DNA of 23,003 nucleotides from Clostridiales bacterium UBA5888 (GTDB taxonomy: Bacteria; Bacillota; Clostridia; Oscillospirales; Oscillospiraceae). The notes below the pieces were generated by a model. It saw only the letters and a program-made list of their open reading frames with translations. It did no database searches and had not been told where the DNA came from. The stretch's first letter is position 1, and every line of letters starts with the position of its first letter. Both the position numbers and the translations under genes were made by a program. This document shows positions 15,363-22,713 of the stretch, in pieces. The stretch lies in NCBI GenBank assembly GCA_002431965.1, contig DJEW01000009.1, forward strand, positions 1-23,003. The letters are read 5' to 3'.

Positions 15363-15391
15363 AAAATAAATTATGTGCTTAAAATTGTCAA
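15363..15391 (-). promoter_or_regulatory. Promoter of mntP
   Basis: On the - strand, TTGACA (15386-15391) is followed 17 bp later by TATTTT (15363-15368). Transcription would begin at about 15356, exactly where the outer stem of the leader begins. Confidence 0.7.
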
Positions 15392-15398
15392 TGGTACA

Positions 15399-15426
15399 AT
15401 TCACCGGCAAAATGTCGCCGGTGAAT
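15399..15426 (-). terminator. Probable terminator of the der-plsY transcript
   Basis: A perfect 10-bp stem (15417-15426 with 15399-15408) with an 8-base loop lies 16 bases after the plsY-like stop codon and just upstream of the mntP promoter. The U tract is very short, so strength is uncertain. Confidence 0.6.
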
Positions 15427-15442
15427 ATTATAAGCCATATTT

Positions 15443-16090
15443 TCAGAATTTCTCGTCGAGCTTATAGGTAATGTCCTCTTTAAAGCTCAGTTTTTCCTCA
15501 CGTCCGCCCGCCAGACGCGCGATAGCCGGGATATGCCTGAAGAAAACAAGCCCCGCCGCAATCAGCATAATTTTGGTGCAGAGGTCGTTATCAACCATGA
15601 GCACCGTCACCGCAACATAAATGAGTGCGGCAATAAGCGTGCCGAGGGATACATATTTCGTGATGAGCACTGCACCAAGGGCTGTCACCGCCGTGGCGAT
15701 GCCGACGGACGGCGCGACCCACAGCCCAAGCACCGCAAGGCAGATAGTTGCGTGGCTGCCCTTGAAATCATAGAAAAGCGGATAGAGCCGCCCAAGAACA
15801 ACGCACATGCCGGCAAACGCACGACCCACGTCCGCATGCCCCTTGAAGCCCAGCAGCAGCGAGCCGAAGAGTATCGGCAGCGAGTCCTTTATAAGCTCCA
15901 CCAGCAGCAGCCGCACCCAGCCCCACATGCCGTATATACGCCGGAAGTTTGACAGCCACACGTTGCCGCGCCCAAGGGCGCGAAGGCTCGTGCGGAAAAC
16001 ATAGTTTGAGGCGATAACCATCGTGCTCATGCTGCCGATGCCATATGCCACAACAGCAATAAGCAGCAGCAAAAACCAGTAAAGAATCAT
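15443..16090 (-). CDS. plsY: PlsY-like glycerol-3-phosphate acyltransferase, divergent
   Basis: A 215-residue membrane protein with five or more helices, matching PlsY, which transfers an acyl group from acyl phosphate to glycerol 3-phosphate in the first step of phospholipid synthesis. Placement right after der with a 4-base ATGA overlap is usual in Clostridia. The family motifs are present but altered. Motif 1, usually GSGNxGATN, reads GRGNVWLSN (40-48). Motif 2, usually GHxFPxFxxFKGGKG, reads GRLYPLFYDFKGSHA (100-114). Motif 3, usually RHxxNIxRL, reads RHIPAIARL (185-193). The C-terminal tail is charged and longer than usual. It may be a paralogue with changed activity; whether a canonical plsY exists elsewhere cannot be seen. 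Confidence 0.8.
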   Translation of the reverse strand: MILYWFLLLLIAVVAYGIGSMSTMVIASNYVFRTSLRALGRGNVWLSNFRRIYGMWGWVRLLLVELIKDSLPILFGSLLLGFKGHADVGRAFAGMCVVLGRLYPLFYDFKGSHATICLAVLGLWVAPSVGIATAVTALGAVLITKYVSLGTLIAALIYVAVTVLMVDNDLCTKIMLIAAGLVFFRHIPAIARLAGGREEKLSFKEDITYKLDEKF

Positions 16091-17412
16091 TCTTTGTCGC
16101 CTTTCTGCCGAATAACGATGCGTATGGGCGTCCCTTCAAGCCCGAACACGGCGCGTATCTGGTTTTCGATGTAACGCTGATACGAGAAGTGGAACAGCTC
16201 TCTTGAGTTGCAGAAAATGACAAAGCAGGGCGGCTTGATGCCGGTTTGGGTCATATAGTATATTTTCAGTCTGCGTCCCTTGTCCGTTGGCGGCTGGACG
16301 CGCGCCTGCGCGTCGGCAAGGACGTTGTTGAGCATGCCAGTGGTTATGCGCATATTACTCTGGTCGTTGACGAAGTTGATAAGCTCGAATATTCTGTCAA
16401 TACGCTGCCCGGTCAGGGCGGAGATGAAGATGATGGGGGCGTAGCTCATGAAGCTGAGATCGCGCATGATGTCCTTGCGCATTTTCTCCATCGTGCCCGT
16501 CTCTTTATCGACAAGATCCCATTTGTTGACGACGATGATGCTGGCCTTTCCTGCCTCATGCGCAAGCCCTGCTATCTTCGTGTCCTGCTCGGTCACGCCG
16601 TCGCGCGCGTCGATCATGATGAGGCAGACGTCTGCCCGTTCAATGGCAAGCTGGGCGCGCATGACCGAAAACCTCTCCACACGCTCGTCCACGCGGGACT
16701 TGCGGCGGATGCCGGCGGTGTCAATGAAAACATATTTGCCGTATTTATTTTCAAGCGCGGTGTCCACAGCGTCGCGCGTAGTGCCGGCAACGTCGCTGAC
16801 AATGACGCGCTTTTCGCCGAGCACACGGTTTACAAGCGAGGATTTGCCCACGTTCGGCTTGCCGATGACGGCGACCTTGATGCTGTCGTCCTCCTCATCC
16901 TCCCCGTCCTGCGGCGGAAAGTGCGCAACACAGGCGTCCAGGAGATCGCCGGTGCCGTGCCCGTGCACGGCGGAGACGGCGATCGGATCGCCGAGACCAA
17001 GGGCGTAGAATTCATATATGGCAGGGTCGGTCGCGCCGGTGGAGTCCGCCTTGTTCACAGCGAGCACAACGGGCTTTTTCGAGCGCAGCAGCATATTCGC
17101 CACGTCCTTGTCCGCTGCGGTAACGCCGGTGCGTATATCCGTCACGAGAATGATAACATCTGCCGCGTTTATGGCGATCTGCGCCTGCTCGCGCATGAAA
17201 AGCAATATCTCGCTGTCGGTCGTCGGCTCAATGCCGCCGGTATCGACAATGTTGAATTTGCGCCCGCACCACTCCGCCTCGGCATACAGCCGGTCGCGCG
17301 TGACGCCGGGGGTGTCCTCAACAATGCTCAGCCGCTGTCCGACGAGCCTGTTGAAGAGCATGGATTTGCCCACGTTCGGGCGTCCAACTATGGCTACAAG
17401 AGGTTTTGCCAA
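16087..17412 (-). CDS. der: Ribosome assembly GTPase Der (EngA)
   Basis: A 441-residue tandem GTPase needed for 50S subunit maturation. The first G domain has GRPNVGKS (10-17), DTPGVTRD, DTGG and NKAD (120-123). The second has GKPNVGKS (184-191), DVAGTTRD, DTAG and NKWD. A C-terminal KH-like domain follows from about residue 350. An acidic stretch (EDEEDD, 171-176) links the two G domains. The start codon is TTG, supported by AAGGAGGG placed 7 bases upstream. It lies 25 bases after the DUF512 gene and overlaps the plsY-like gene by 4 bases, so the three form an operon. Confidence 0.97.
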   Translation of the reverse strand: MAKPLVAIVGRPNVGKSMLFNRLVGQRLSIVEDTPGVTRDRLYAEAEWCGRKFNIVDTGGIEPTTDSEILLFMREQAQIAINAADVIILVTDIRTGVTAADKDVANMLLRSKKPVVLAVNKADSTGATDPAIYEFYALGLGDPIAVSAVHGHGTGDLLDACVAHFPPQDGEDEEDDSIKVAVIGKPNVGKSSLVNRVLGEKRVIVSDVAGTTRDAVDTALENKYGKYVFIDTAGIRRKSRVDERVERFSVMRAQLAIERADVCLIMIDARDGVTEQDTKIAGLAHEAGKASIIVVNKWDLVDKETGTMEKMRKDIMRDLSFMSYAPIIFISALTGQRIDRIFELINFVNDQSNMRITTGMLNNVLADAQARVQPPTDKGRRLKIYYMTQTGIKPPCFVIFCNSRELFHFSYQRYIENQIRAVFGLEGTPIRIVIRQKGDKE

Positions 17413-17437
17413 TATGTTTCCCTCCTTATCGTTGTTG

Positions 17438-18802
17438 TCAGTTCTGATTGTATTTATAGTATTCCGTCTGCTCGCCGCCGCGGTCGGGCAGCTTTACCTC
17501 CGGGAGAATGCCGCTCATCGCGTCCCACAGCCCGAAGCCGTCCTGCTCGATGGGATAGATTGGCACGCCGAGAGCGTCCATCGCCTGCTCAAGCGTGACG
17601 TCATCCAGAAAATCCATCTCCTGGCGGCGCAGCATATTCTGCGAGATAAGCAGCCGCGCACCCAGATCCTTGCCCTTGAGCTGACGGATAAGATCGCCGC
17701 CGGTGATAAGCCCGGTTACGTTTATGCTGTGCCCGAAAAAGTCGTTCTCTATGGCGTAGATATGACCCTCAAGTCCGGGGTAACGATGCTTTGCCATGGC
17801 GACAAGGCGCTCAAAATACGGTGCAACGGACGTGCCCGTTGCGATGGAAAAAGGCACATAGTCCGGCTCATCCGACAAAGACAGCGCAGAGCGAAACTCC
17901 GTGTGCATCAGCCGTATCATGCCAACGCCGTTTTCAAGCTGGGTGTATTCCTCATAAAACTCATCGTCAGGAATATCGTAACCCGCCTTGATATAAAGCT
18001 CATCCCCGCAGAAGAAGATGCGCGTTCCATAGCGTTTCACACACTCGTTGCCAAAGGCGGTGATCTGATCTATTGTCTCGGCGGCATGCTCTTTCGTGAA
18101 AGGCGTGAGCGGGTAAAGCCCATCGCGGAATTTGGTCAGCCCCACGGGCACAATGGACACGCTGTGCACACCGGGGTACATATCCGACAGATCGCGCATG
18201 GTGCGCTCAAGCTCCGCGCCGTCGTTCAGCCCCGGACAGCAGACTATCTGGCAGTTCATGACAATGCCTGCCGCCGCAAAGCGCCGCATGGTATCGATAG
18301 TCTCCCCCGCGCGCTTGTTTTTAAGCATGCGGCAGCGAAGCTCGGGGTTTGTGGTGTGTACGGAAACGTTGATGGGGCTGACGTGCAGGGCGATTATGCG
18401 CTCGATCTCCCTCGGGGAAAGGTTTGTGAGCGTGATGTAGTTGCCCAGAAGAAAGCTCAGGCGCGCGTCATCATCCTTAAAATACATCGTCTTGCGCATG
18501 CCCTTCGGCAGCTGGTCGATAAAACAGAACACGCAGTTATTCGCGCACGAGCGTGGATTATCCATCAGATAGCTCTCAAAATCCACGCCGAGGTCTCCGC
18601 CCTCCTGCTTGCGTATATGCACCTCGCGCCGCGCGCCGTCCGGGCTCTCCAGCACAACGGTGAGACGCGGGTCATACGCGAAGTATTTATAGTCCAGCAC
18701 ATCCAGTATTCTGTTGCCGTTTATCGAGACGAGACGGTCGCCGGGGCACGCGTGCGCGTGCAGCGGGCTTCTCTCATCCACCGACTTTATGATATTTTCC
18801 AT
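17438..18802 (-). CDS. DUF512 protein with PDZ-like and radical-SAM-like domains
   Basis: A 454-residue protein. Residues 1-65 look like a PDZ-like domain (ACPGDRLVSINGNRILD). They are followed by a Cys motif CANNCVFC (C86, C90, C93), which has the CxxxCxxC spacing of radical-SAM [4Fe-4S] sites, then a barrel-like region and the C-terminal DUF512 domain with the family motif GTSVAPYF and the NVTGLITGGDL stretch. The family is widespread in Clostridia next to der; its substrate is not known. The start at 18802 is chosen over 18844 because AAAGGA lies upstream and the upstream extension overlaps a terminator and inverted repeat. That ribosome site is part of a 12-bp inverted repeat (18814-18856). 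Confidence 0.9.
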   Translation of the reverse strand: MENIIKSVDERSPLHAHACPGDRLVSINGNRILDVLDYKYFAYDPRLTVVLESPDGARREVHIRKQEGGDLGVDFESYLMDNPRSCANNCVFCFIDQLPKGMRKTMYFKDDDARLSFLLGNYITLTNLSPREIERIIALHVSPINVSVHTTNPELRCRMLKNKRAGETIDTMRRFAAAGIVMNCQIVCCPGLNDGAELERTMRDLSDMYPGVHSVSIVPVGLTKFRDGLYPLTPFTKEHAAETIDQITAFGNECVKRYGTRIFFCGDELYIKAGYDIPDDEFYEEYTQLENGVGMIRLMHTEFRSALSLSDEPDYVPFSIATGTSVAPYFERLVAMAKHRYPGLEGHIYAIENDFFGHSINVTGLITGGDLIRQLKGKDLGARLLISQNMLRRQEMDFLDDVTLEQAMDALGVPIYPIEQDGFGLWDAMSGILPEVKLPDRGGEQTEYYKYNQN

Positions 18803-18813
18803 ATTGCAGTATT

Positions 18814-18856
18814 CCTTTTGCGTATATGAAGCGTATGGCTGCACATACGCAAAAGG
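18814..18856 (-). repeat. 12-bp inverted repeat covering the DUF512 ribosome binding site
   Basis: CCTTTTGCGTAT (18814-18825) and ATACGCAAAAGG (18845-18856) are perfect inverted copies separated by 19 bases. In the - strand transcript the downstream arm contains AAAAGG, the ribosome site of the DUF512 gene. The upstream arm overlaps by three bases the 3' end of the rpmF terminator, so the two hairpins may compete. Confidence 0.65.
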
Positions 18857-18882
18857 AGGAAAGGCATTTTTCCTCTCCTCCT
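18851..18882 (-). terminator. Terminator after rpmF
   Basis: On the - strand an 11-bp stem with one G-U pair (18872-18882 with 18854-18864) and a 7-base A-rich loop is followed by TTTT (18851-18854), 9 bases after the rpmF stop. It separates yceD-rpmF from the DUF512-der-plsY genes, which show no clear promoter of their own, so partial read-through is likely. Confidence 0.8.
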
Positions 18883-18891
18883 AAAGCTTTT

Positions 18892-19080
18892 TTACTTGCT
18901 CTCCTCGACGCTGATGACCTGACGGCCATTGTACTGTCCACAAGCCTTGCAAGCACGATGGGGCATACAGAATGCACCGCAGTTGGGGCACTTGACGATT
19001 GCGGGAGCTTCCAGCTTCCAGACGGAAGAACGCCTCTTGTCACGTCTCTGACGTGATACTTTTCCTTTAGGGACTGCCAT
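18892..19080 (-). CDS. rpmF: 50S ribosomal protein L32
   Basis: A 62-residue ribosomal protein with the typical MAVPKGKVSRQRRDKRR start and a zinc ribbon formed by CPNC (31-34) and CKAC (44-47), so it is the zinc-binding form. A full AGGAGGTG ribosome site lies six bases upstream, fitting high expression. It follows yceD by 45 bases, the classic arrangement. Confidence 0.98.
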   Translation of the reverse strand: MAVPKGKVSRQRRDKRRSSVWKLEAPAIVKCPNCGAFCMPHRACKACGQYNGRQVISVEESK

Positions 19081-19125
19081 GTTGACACCTCCTGATTACC
19101 GGCTGTTTATGAGCAGCACTGTTTT

Positions 19126-19620
19126 TTATTCTTTATCCAAAAGCTGCTCAAGCACAGCAAATCTTGGATCAAGTGATTTCCTGCACGTGCAGGGACCAAG
19201 GTTGAGATTCTTGCCGCAGGTCGGGCATAAGCCCTTGCAGTCCGGCGAGCACAGGAACTTCGTCTCCATGTCGAGGATGAAAAGCGTGGAGAGGATCTCG
19301 TCAAGATCGATCTCATCGCCTTCCATCACGAACAGCTCCGGATTTACTCCGGTGTCCTCCTCCACGATGGTGGCGTCCAGCTCCGTGACCTTGGTGCTTG
19401 GAAACTCGCTGCCGCAGCGGTCGCAGATGCAGAGCATATCCGCCGTGAGCGCGCCCGTGAGATGGAGCACGCCGGCTTCGTTTGTCACTCTGCCCTCGGC
19501 ATGGGGAAGCGCCGTGTACCGCTCGACCGAGGGGAAGTCAAGACCGTCCGTACCAAGCTCACACTCGAACGGGAGCGAAGCGCCGGGTATCTCTATTATG
19601 TCTCTCAGGTTGAGCCGCAT
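19126..19620 (-). CDS. yceD: YceD/DUF177 family protein
   Basis: A 164-residue protein of the family linked to 23S rRNA accumulation and almost always encoded just before rpmF. The Cys-rich C-terminal part is visible (CSPDCKGLCPTCGKNLN, then CTC), as is an earlier CICDRCG pair, so it may bind zinc. AGAGGTG lies five bases before the ATG. It is the first gene after a consensus promoter. Its molecular role is only partly known. Confidence 0.95.
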   Translation of the reverse strand: MRLNLRDIIEIPGASLPFECELGTDGLDFPSVERYTALPHAEGRVTNEAGVLHLTGALTADMLCICDRCGSEFPSTKVTELDATIVEEDTGVNPELFVMEGDEIDLDEILSTLFILDMETKFLCSPDCKGLCPTCGKNLNLGPCTCRKSLDPRFAVLEQLLDKE

Positions 19621-19661
19621 ATTGCACCTCTTGCCATTTATCCGCTGACATCAGCCTTAAT

Positions 19662-19690
19662 ATTATAGTTTGTTTGACAAGGCTTGTCAA
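19662..19690 (-). promoter_or_regulatory. Consensus promoter of yceD-rpmF
   Basis: On the - strand, TTGACA (19685-19690) and TATAAT (19662-19667) are 17 bp apart, a perfect consensus. The -35 box lies inside the palindrome at 19674-19690. Confidence 0.9.
19674..19690. repeat. Palindrome shared by two divergent promoters
   Basis: TTGACAAG and CTTGTCAA are perfect inverted copies around a single G. The right arm supplies -35 elements to both the - strand yceD promoter and the + strand pseudouridine synthase promoter. It may be a by-product of overlapping -35 boxes or a binding site. Confidence 0.7.
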
Positions 19691-19712
19691 CATAAATTTT
19701 ATATAGTATAAT
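19684..19712 (+). promoter_or_regulatory. Promoter of the RluA-family/CDF genes
   Basis: TTGTCA (19684-19689) and TATAAT (19707-19712) are 17 bp apart. Transcription should start near 19719, about 36 bases before the start codon. Its -35 box is the reverse complement of, and nearly coincides with, that of the yceD promoter. Confidence 0.82.
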
Positions 19713-19754
19713 CAGAATAACGCGAAAACTTCACTTGATTTGGATTTGACTGCC

Positions 19755-20729
19755 ATGAAAGAGATAACAGTAAAGCAAAATGACGCCAATCAGCGGCTTG
19801 ACCGCTTTGTGGGCAAGGCTGTGCCGCTGCTGCCGGAGTCGCTGCTGCAAAAATATATACGTCTCAAGCGCATAAAGCTGAACGGCAAGGGCGCAAAGCG
19901 CGACACGCGCCTCGCCGTGGGCGATGTATTGCAGCTTTACATCAATGATGAATTCTTTGAGAAACCGCGCGAGGAAAATTCATATCTCAAGGTCGGAACG
20001 CCGAAGCTTGACATAGTATATGAGGATGAAAACATTCTCCTCGCCGACAAAAAGCCGGGCGTGCTGTGCCACAGTGCGGGCGTATGGGATTATAACACCC
20101 TTATCGCCAATATTCAAGCCTATATGGCACAGAAGGGCGAATGGCGCCCGCGTGAGGAGAATTCCTTTGCACCGGCGCTGTGCAACCGCATTGACCGCAA
20201 CACGGGCGGCATCGTCATTGCCGCGAAGAACGCGGAAGCGCTGCGTATTCTCAACGACAAGATCCGTGACCGTGAGATTGAGAAATACTATCTATGCGCC
20301 GTTTCCGGCAGACCGAAGCCGCCTGAGGGCAGGCTGGAGAATTTTCTTTTCAAGGACGCGGCGAAAAATCAGGTCTACGTGAAGACCAGACCCGAGCCGG
20401 GGGCTAAGACCGCCGTGACGGAGTACCGCACACTCTGCTCAAAGGGGCGGCTGTCGCTCGTGGAGTGCCGCCTGCTTACAGGGCGCACACACCAGATACG
20501 CGCGCAGATGGCGCATTTGGGCTGCCCACTTCTGGGCGACGGGAAGTACGGGCGTGAAAGCTTCAACCGCGATTTCGGCGAAAAGGGGCAGGCACTGTAT
20601 TCCTACCGCCTTGTGTTCTCATTCCCGACGGACGCAGGCGTGCTAAACTATCTGCGCGGGCGGGAATTCCGCGTGGAGCGCGTAGACTTTGCGGAAAAAT
20701 ATTTTGACGTGACCCGGCTCGATTTTTGA
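19755..20729 (+). CDS. RluA-family pseudouridine synthase
   Basis: A 324-residue RNA-modifying enzyme that converts uridine to pseudouridine, probably in 23S rRNA. An S4 RNA-binding domain (about 12-65) precedes the catalytic domain. The catalytic motif, usually HRLDxxTSG, reads NRIDRNTGG with the essential Asp at 147; the later motifs KYYLC and TGRTHQIRAQMAHLG are normal. ATG 19755 is preferred over TTG 19740, since the family typically starts right before this strand; no good ribosome site precedes either. RluC/RluD-type targets cannot be told apart by eye. The CDF gene follows by 30 bases. Confidence 0.92.
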   Translation: MKEITVKQNDANQRLDRFVGKAVPLLPESLLQKYIRLKRIKLNGKGAKRDTRLAVGDVLQLYINDEFFEKPREENSYLKVGTPKLDIVYEDENILLADKKPGVLCHSAGVWDYNTLIANIQAYMAQKGEWRPREENSFAPALCNRIDRNTGGIVIAAKNAEALRILNDKIRDREIEKYYLCAVSGRPKPPEGRLENFLFKDAAKNQVYVKTRPEPGAKTAVTEYRTLCSKGRLSLVECRLLTGRTHQIRAQMAHLGCPLLGDGKYGRESFNRDFGEKGQALYSYRLVFSFPTDAGVLNYLRGREFRVERVDFAEKYFDVTRLDF

Positions 20730-20759
20730 CGCGGCGCTGCCGCAGGGAGGCTTTGCATT

Positions 20760-21929
20760 ATGCTCAAACTATTGGCACGGCTTTTTATACGCAACAGGGA
20801 AAATGTCCGCGATGCGGCGGTGCGCCGCGCATACGGCGTACTGTGCAGCGTGTACGGCGTATTTATCAATGTGCTGCTCTTCGCAGGGAAGTACTTCGCT
20901 GGCAGCATTTCCGGCTCCGTTGCCATCATGGCGGACGCCTTCAACAATCTCTCTGACGCGGGTTCGTCCGTTATCACGCTGCTGGGCTTTGCGATCGCCG
21001 GCAAAAAGCCCGACCCGGAGCATCCGTTCGGTCACGGGCGTGCAGAATACCTCGCGGGTCTGGGGCTGTCTGCGCTTATAGTCGTAATGGGCTTTGAGCT
21101 TGGCAAAAGCTCATTGGAGAAGATAATGACCCCCACGCCGGTGCAGGCGGGCTTACTGCCCGCGGCGATACTTTTCGTTTCCATCCTCGCCAAGGTATAC
21201 ATGTGCGCATACAACCGCGCAGTCGGCAAAAAGATAAACTCCGCCGCGATGCAGGCGACGGCAGCTGACGCCCTGTCGGACTCAGTATCAACGCTGGTGG
21301 TGCTGCTGTCGATGGCGGTGAGTTATATTTTCAACGTGAATATCGACGGCTGGGCAGGGCTTGTCGTCGCCGTGTTTATTCTGCTGACCGGCTTCGGCGC
21401 GGCGCGTGACACCATCTCTCCCCTGCTGGGAAAGGCTCCGGATGCAGAGCTTGTCGAGCGCATACGCAAAATAGTTCTCTCCCACCCGGAGGTGCTCGGG
21501 CTGCACGATCTCATTGTGCATGACTACGGTCCGGGGCGGCTGGTTGTATCGCTGCACGCGGAGGTGGACGGCAGCGGGAACATCTTTGCGCTGCACGACG
21601 CGATTGACCGCGCGGAGCGCGAGCTGAAAGAAGAGCTGGGCTGTGTGGCGACGATACATATGGATCCCATTGAGGCGGACGATACCGAGGTATCGCGGCA
21701 CCGCCGCGCCGTGACGGAGCTGCTGCAAACGCACATATCGCCGGATATAACCGTGCATGACTTCCGCATGGTGCCCGGCACGACGCACACAAACCTCATC
21801 TTCGACGCCGTCGCACCCATTGACTTTAAAATGACGGATGATGAGCTGGCAGCAAAGATACGCGATCTTATACACTCCACATGGGAGAATCACTACGCAG
21901 TCGTGACAATAGACCGGTCATACGTGTAA
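20760..21929 (+). CDS. Cation diffusion facilitator (likely Mn or Zn exporter)
   Basis: A 389-residue transporter that exports divalent metal by proton exchange. A six-helix CDF domain (about 25-225) is followed by a long cytoplasmic part. The membrane metal site appears as N62-x3-D66 (DAFNNLSD) in helix 2 and D170-x3-D174 (DALSD) in helix 5. The lack of the His seen in zinc-type CDFs at the first position suggests a manganese-type (MntE-like) exporter. The length, about 90 residues over a typical CDF, comes from a second C-terminal domain (about 305-389). HPFGHGRAEY (88-97) is a family mark. AGGGAGG precedes the ATG by 9 bases. A strong terminator follows. Metal choice is inferred. Confidence 0.9.
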   Translation: MLKLLARLFIRNRENVRDAAVRRAYGVLCSVYGVFINVLLFAGKYFAGSISGSVAIMADAFNNLSDAGSSVITLLGFAIAGKKPDPEHPFGHGRAEYLAGLGLSALIVVMGFELGKSSLEKIMTPTPVQAGLLPAAILFVSILAKVYMCAYNRAVGKKINSAAMQATAADALSDSVSTLVVLLSMAVSYIFNVNIDGWAGLVVAVFILLTGFGAARDTISPLLGKAPDAELVERIRKIVLSHPEVLGLHDLIVHDYGPGRLVVSLHAEVDGSGNIFALHDAIDRAERELKEELGCVATIHMDPIEADDTEVSRHRRAVTELLQTHISPDITVHDFRMVPGTTHTNLIFDAVAPIDFKMTDDELAAKIRDLIHSTWENHYAVVTIDRSYV

Positions 21930-21943
21930 ATTACCTGACAGAC

Positions 21944-21977
21944 TGAAAAATCCCCGTCTCACGACGGGGATTTTTCA
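21944..21977. terminator. Bidirectional terminator between convergent genes
   Basis: A perfect 15-bp stem (21944-21958 with 21963-21977) with a TCAC loop has an A run at its left foot and a T run at its right foot. It can end the CDF transcript and the - strand operon whose last gene stops at 21982. Confidence 0.95.
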
Positions 21978-21981
21978 TATA

Positions 21982-22710
21982 TCAGTGGTGGTCTGTGCCC
22001 TTGGAGCCGACGCCGAAGTGCAGCTCCTTCATGCCCTCGACCTCCTCGCACACGTCCTTGAGGGCGCACACGGAGCAATCGGTGGGCAAACCTTCAAGAA
22101 TATGCGTGAGCGTGCCGGTAATGTCGGCGGATTTCTTTGCCATATTCTTAAGCGCGTCATAGTCAAAGCCTGGGTCGGTGATGAAAATGACGGTGGCATT
22201 GAGAACATTGGCGTCCTTTTTATATTCGGAAATGTAGTTCATTCCGACGTTTTTGAAGCTTATGCCCTTTTTCAGTGCAGTCTTGCTGACGCGGATCTGC
22301 TCGCGGAACGACTCGGGCGACATACGCACCATGTACCCCTCGGGATAAACATGGTACTTGGCAAACTCAATATCCTTGAGCATACGGTAGACCTTCTCAT
22401 CATCGTCGTCCATGACGCCGATGCGCAGAAGCACGATGCGTGCAAAGTCGCAGTCGCCCTTTATCTCGCCCATATCGCGCCCGAAGAGCATTACCTTGTC
22501 CTCGTTCACAAGCTCACTGCTGGAGGTGAAGAGCACATAGTTTGCCGAGCCGTGACCCTGTGCGCCAAGCTCATACGCCGCATCCTTCTGTAGCACCAGC
22601 TCGCTCGAGCCAAGGTCGTTCCACTTTGCGCTCTCGCTGTAGTTCCACACCTTCGGCGAGCCTTTGAGCATATTGCGGGTATCGTTTATAAGATGATTAT
22701 AAAGCTCCAT
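21982..22710 (-). CDS. Truncated acetyl-CoA synthase (CdhC/AcsB)-like protein
   Basis: A 242-residue soluble protein. It resembles the middle part of the beta subunit of CO dehydrogenase/acetyl-CoA synthase: an ELVNEDKVMLFGRDMGEI-like stretch (66-83), YPEGYMVRM, IRVSKTALKKGISFKNVG (139-156) and VIFITD (174-179) match, in the same order, the AcsB region just before its metal cluster. A Cys triad C212, C215, C221 then aligns with the start of the A-cluster site, but the third Cys is three residues closer than in AcsB (C-x2-C-x8-C), and the protein ends soon after. The downstream Cys-Gly-Cys nickel site and the N-terminal domain are absent. It cannot be a normal acetyl-CoA synthase; a [4Fe-4S] or scaffold role is guessed. 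It follows a 52-residue membrane protein gene by 3 bases. Confidence 0.7.
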   Translation of the reverse strand: MELYNHLINDTRNMLKGSPKVWNYSESAKWNDLGSSELVLQKDAAYELGAQGHGSANYVLFTSSSELVNEDKVMLFGRDMGEIKGDCDFARIVLLRIGVMDDDDEKVYRMLKDIEFAKYHVYPEGYMVRMSPESFREQIRVSKTALKKGISFKNVGMNYISEYKKDANVLNATVIFITDPGFDYDALKNMAKKSADITGTLTHILEGLPTDCSVCALKDVCEEVEGMKELHFGVGSKGTDHH

Positions 22711-22713
22711 AAA

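Noticed and set aside
15272..15391. A yybP-ykoY (Mn) riboswitch in front of mntP
   Set aside because: The conserved GGGGAGUAG and CGUCA-type loops were looked for on the - strand and are not present. The leader is reported as an unclassified structured RNA.
17018..18829. Long + strand open frame of 603 codons opposite der and DUF512
   Set aside because: It runs antisense across two convincing genes and their junction, and resembles no protein family.
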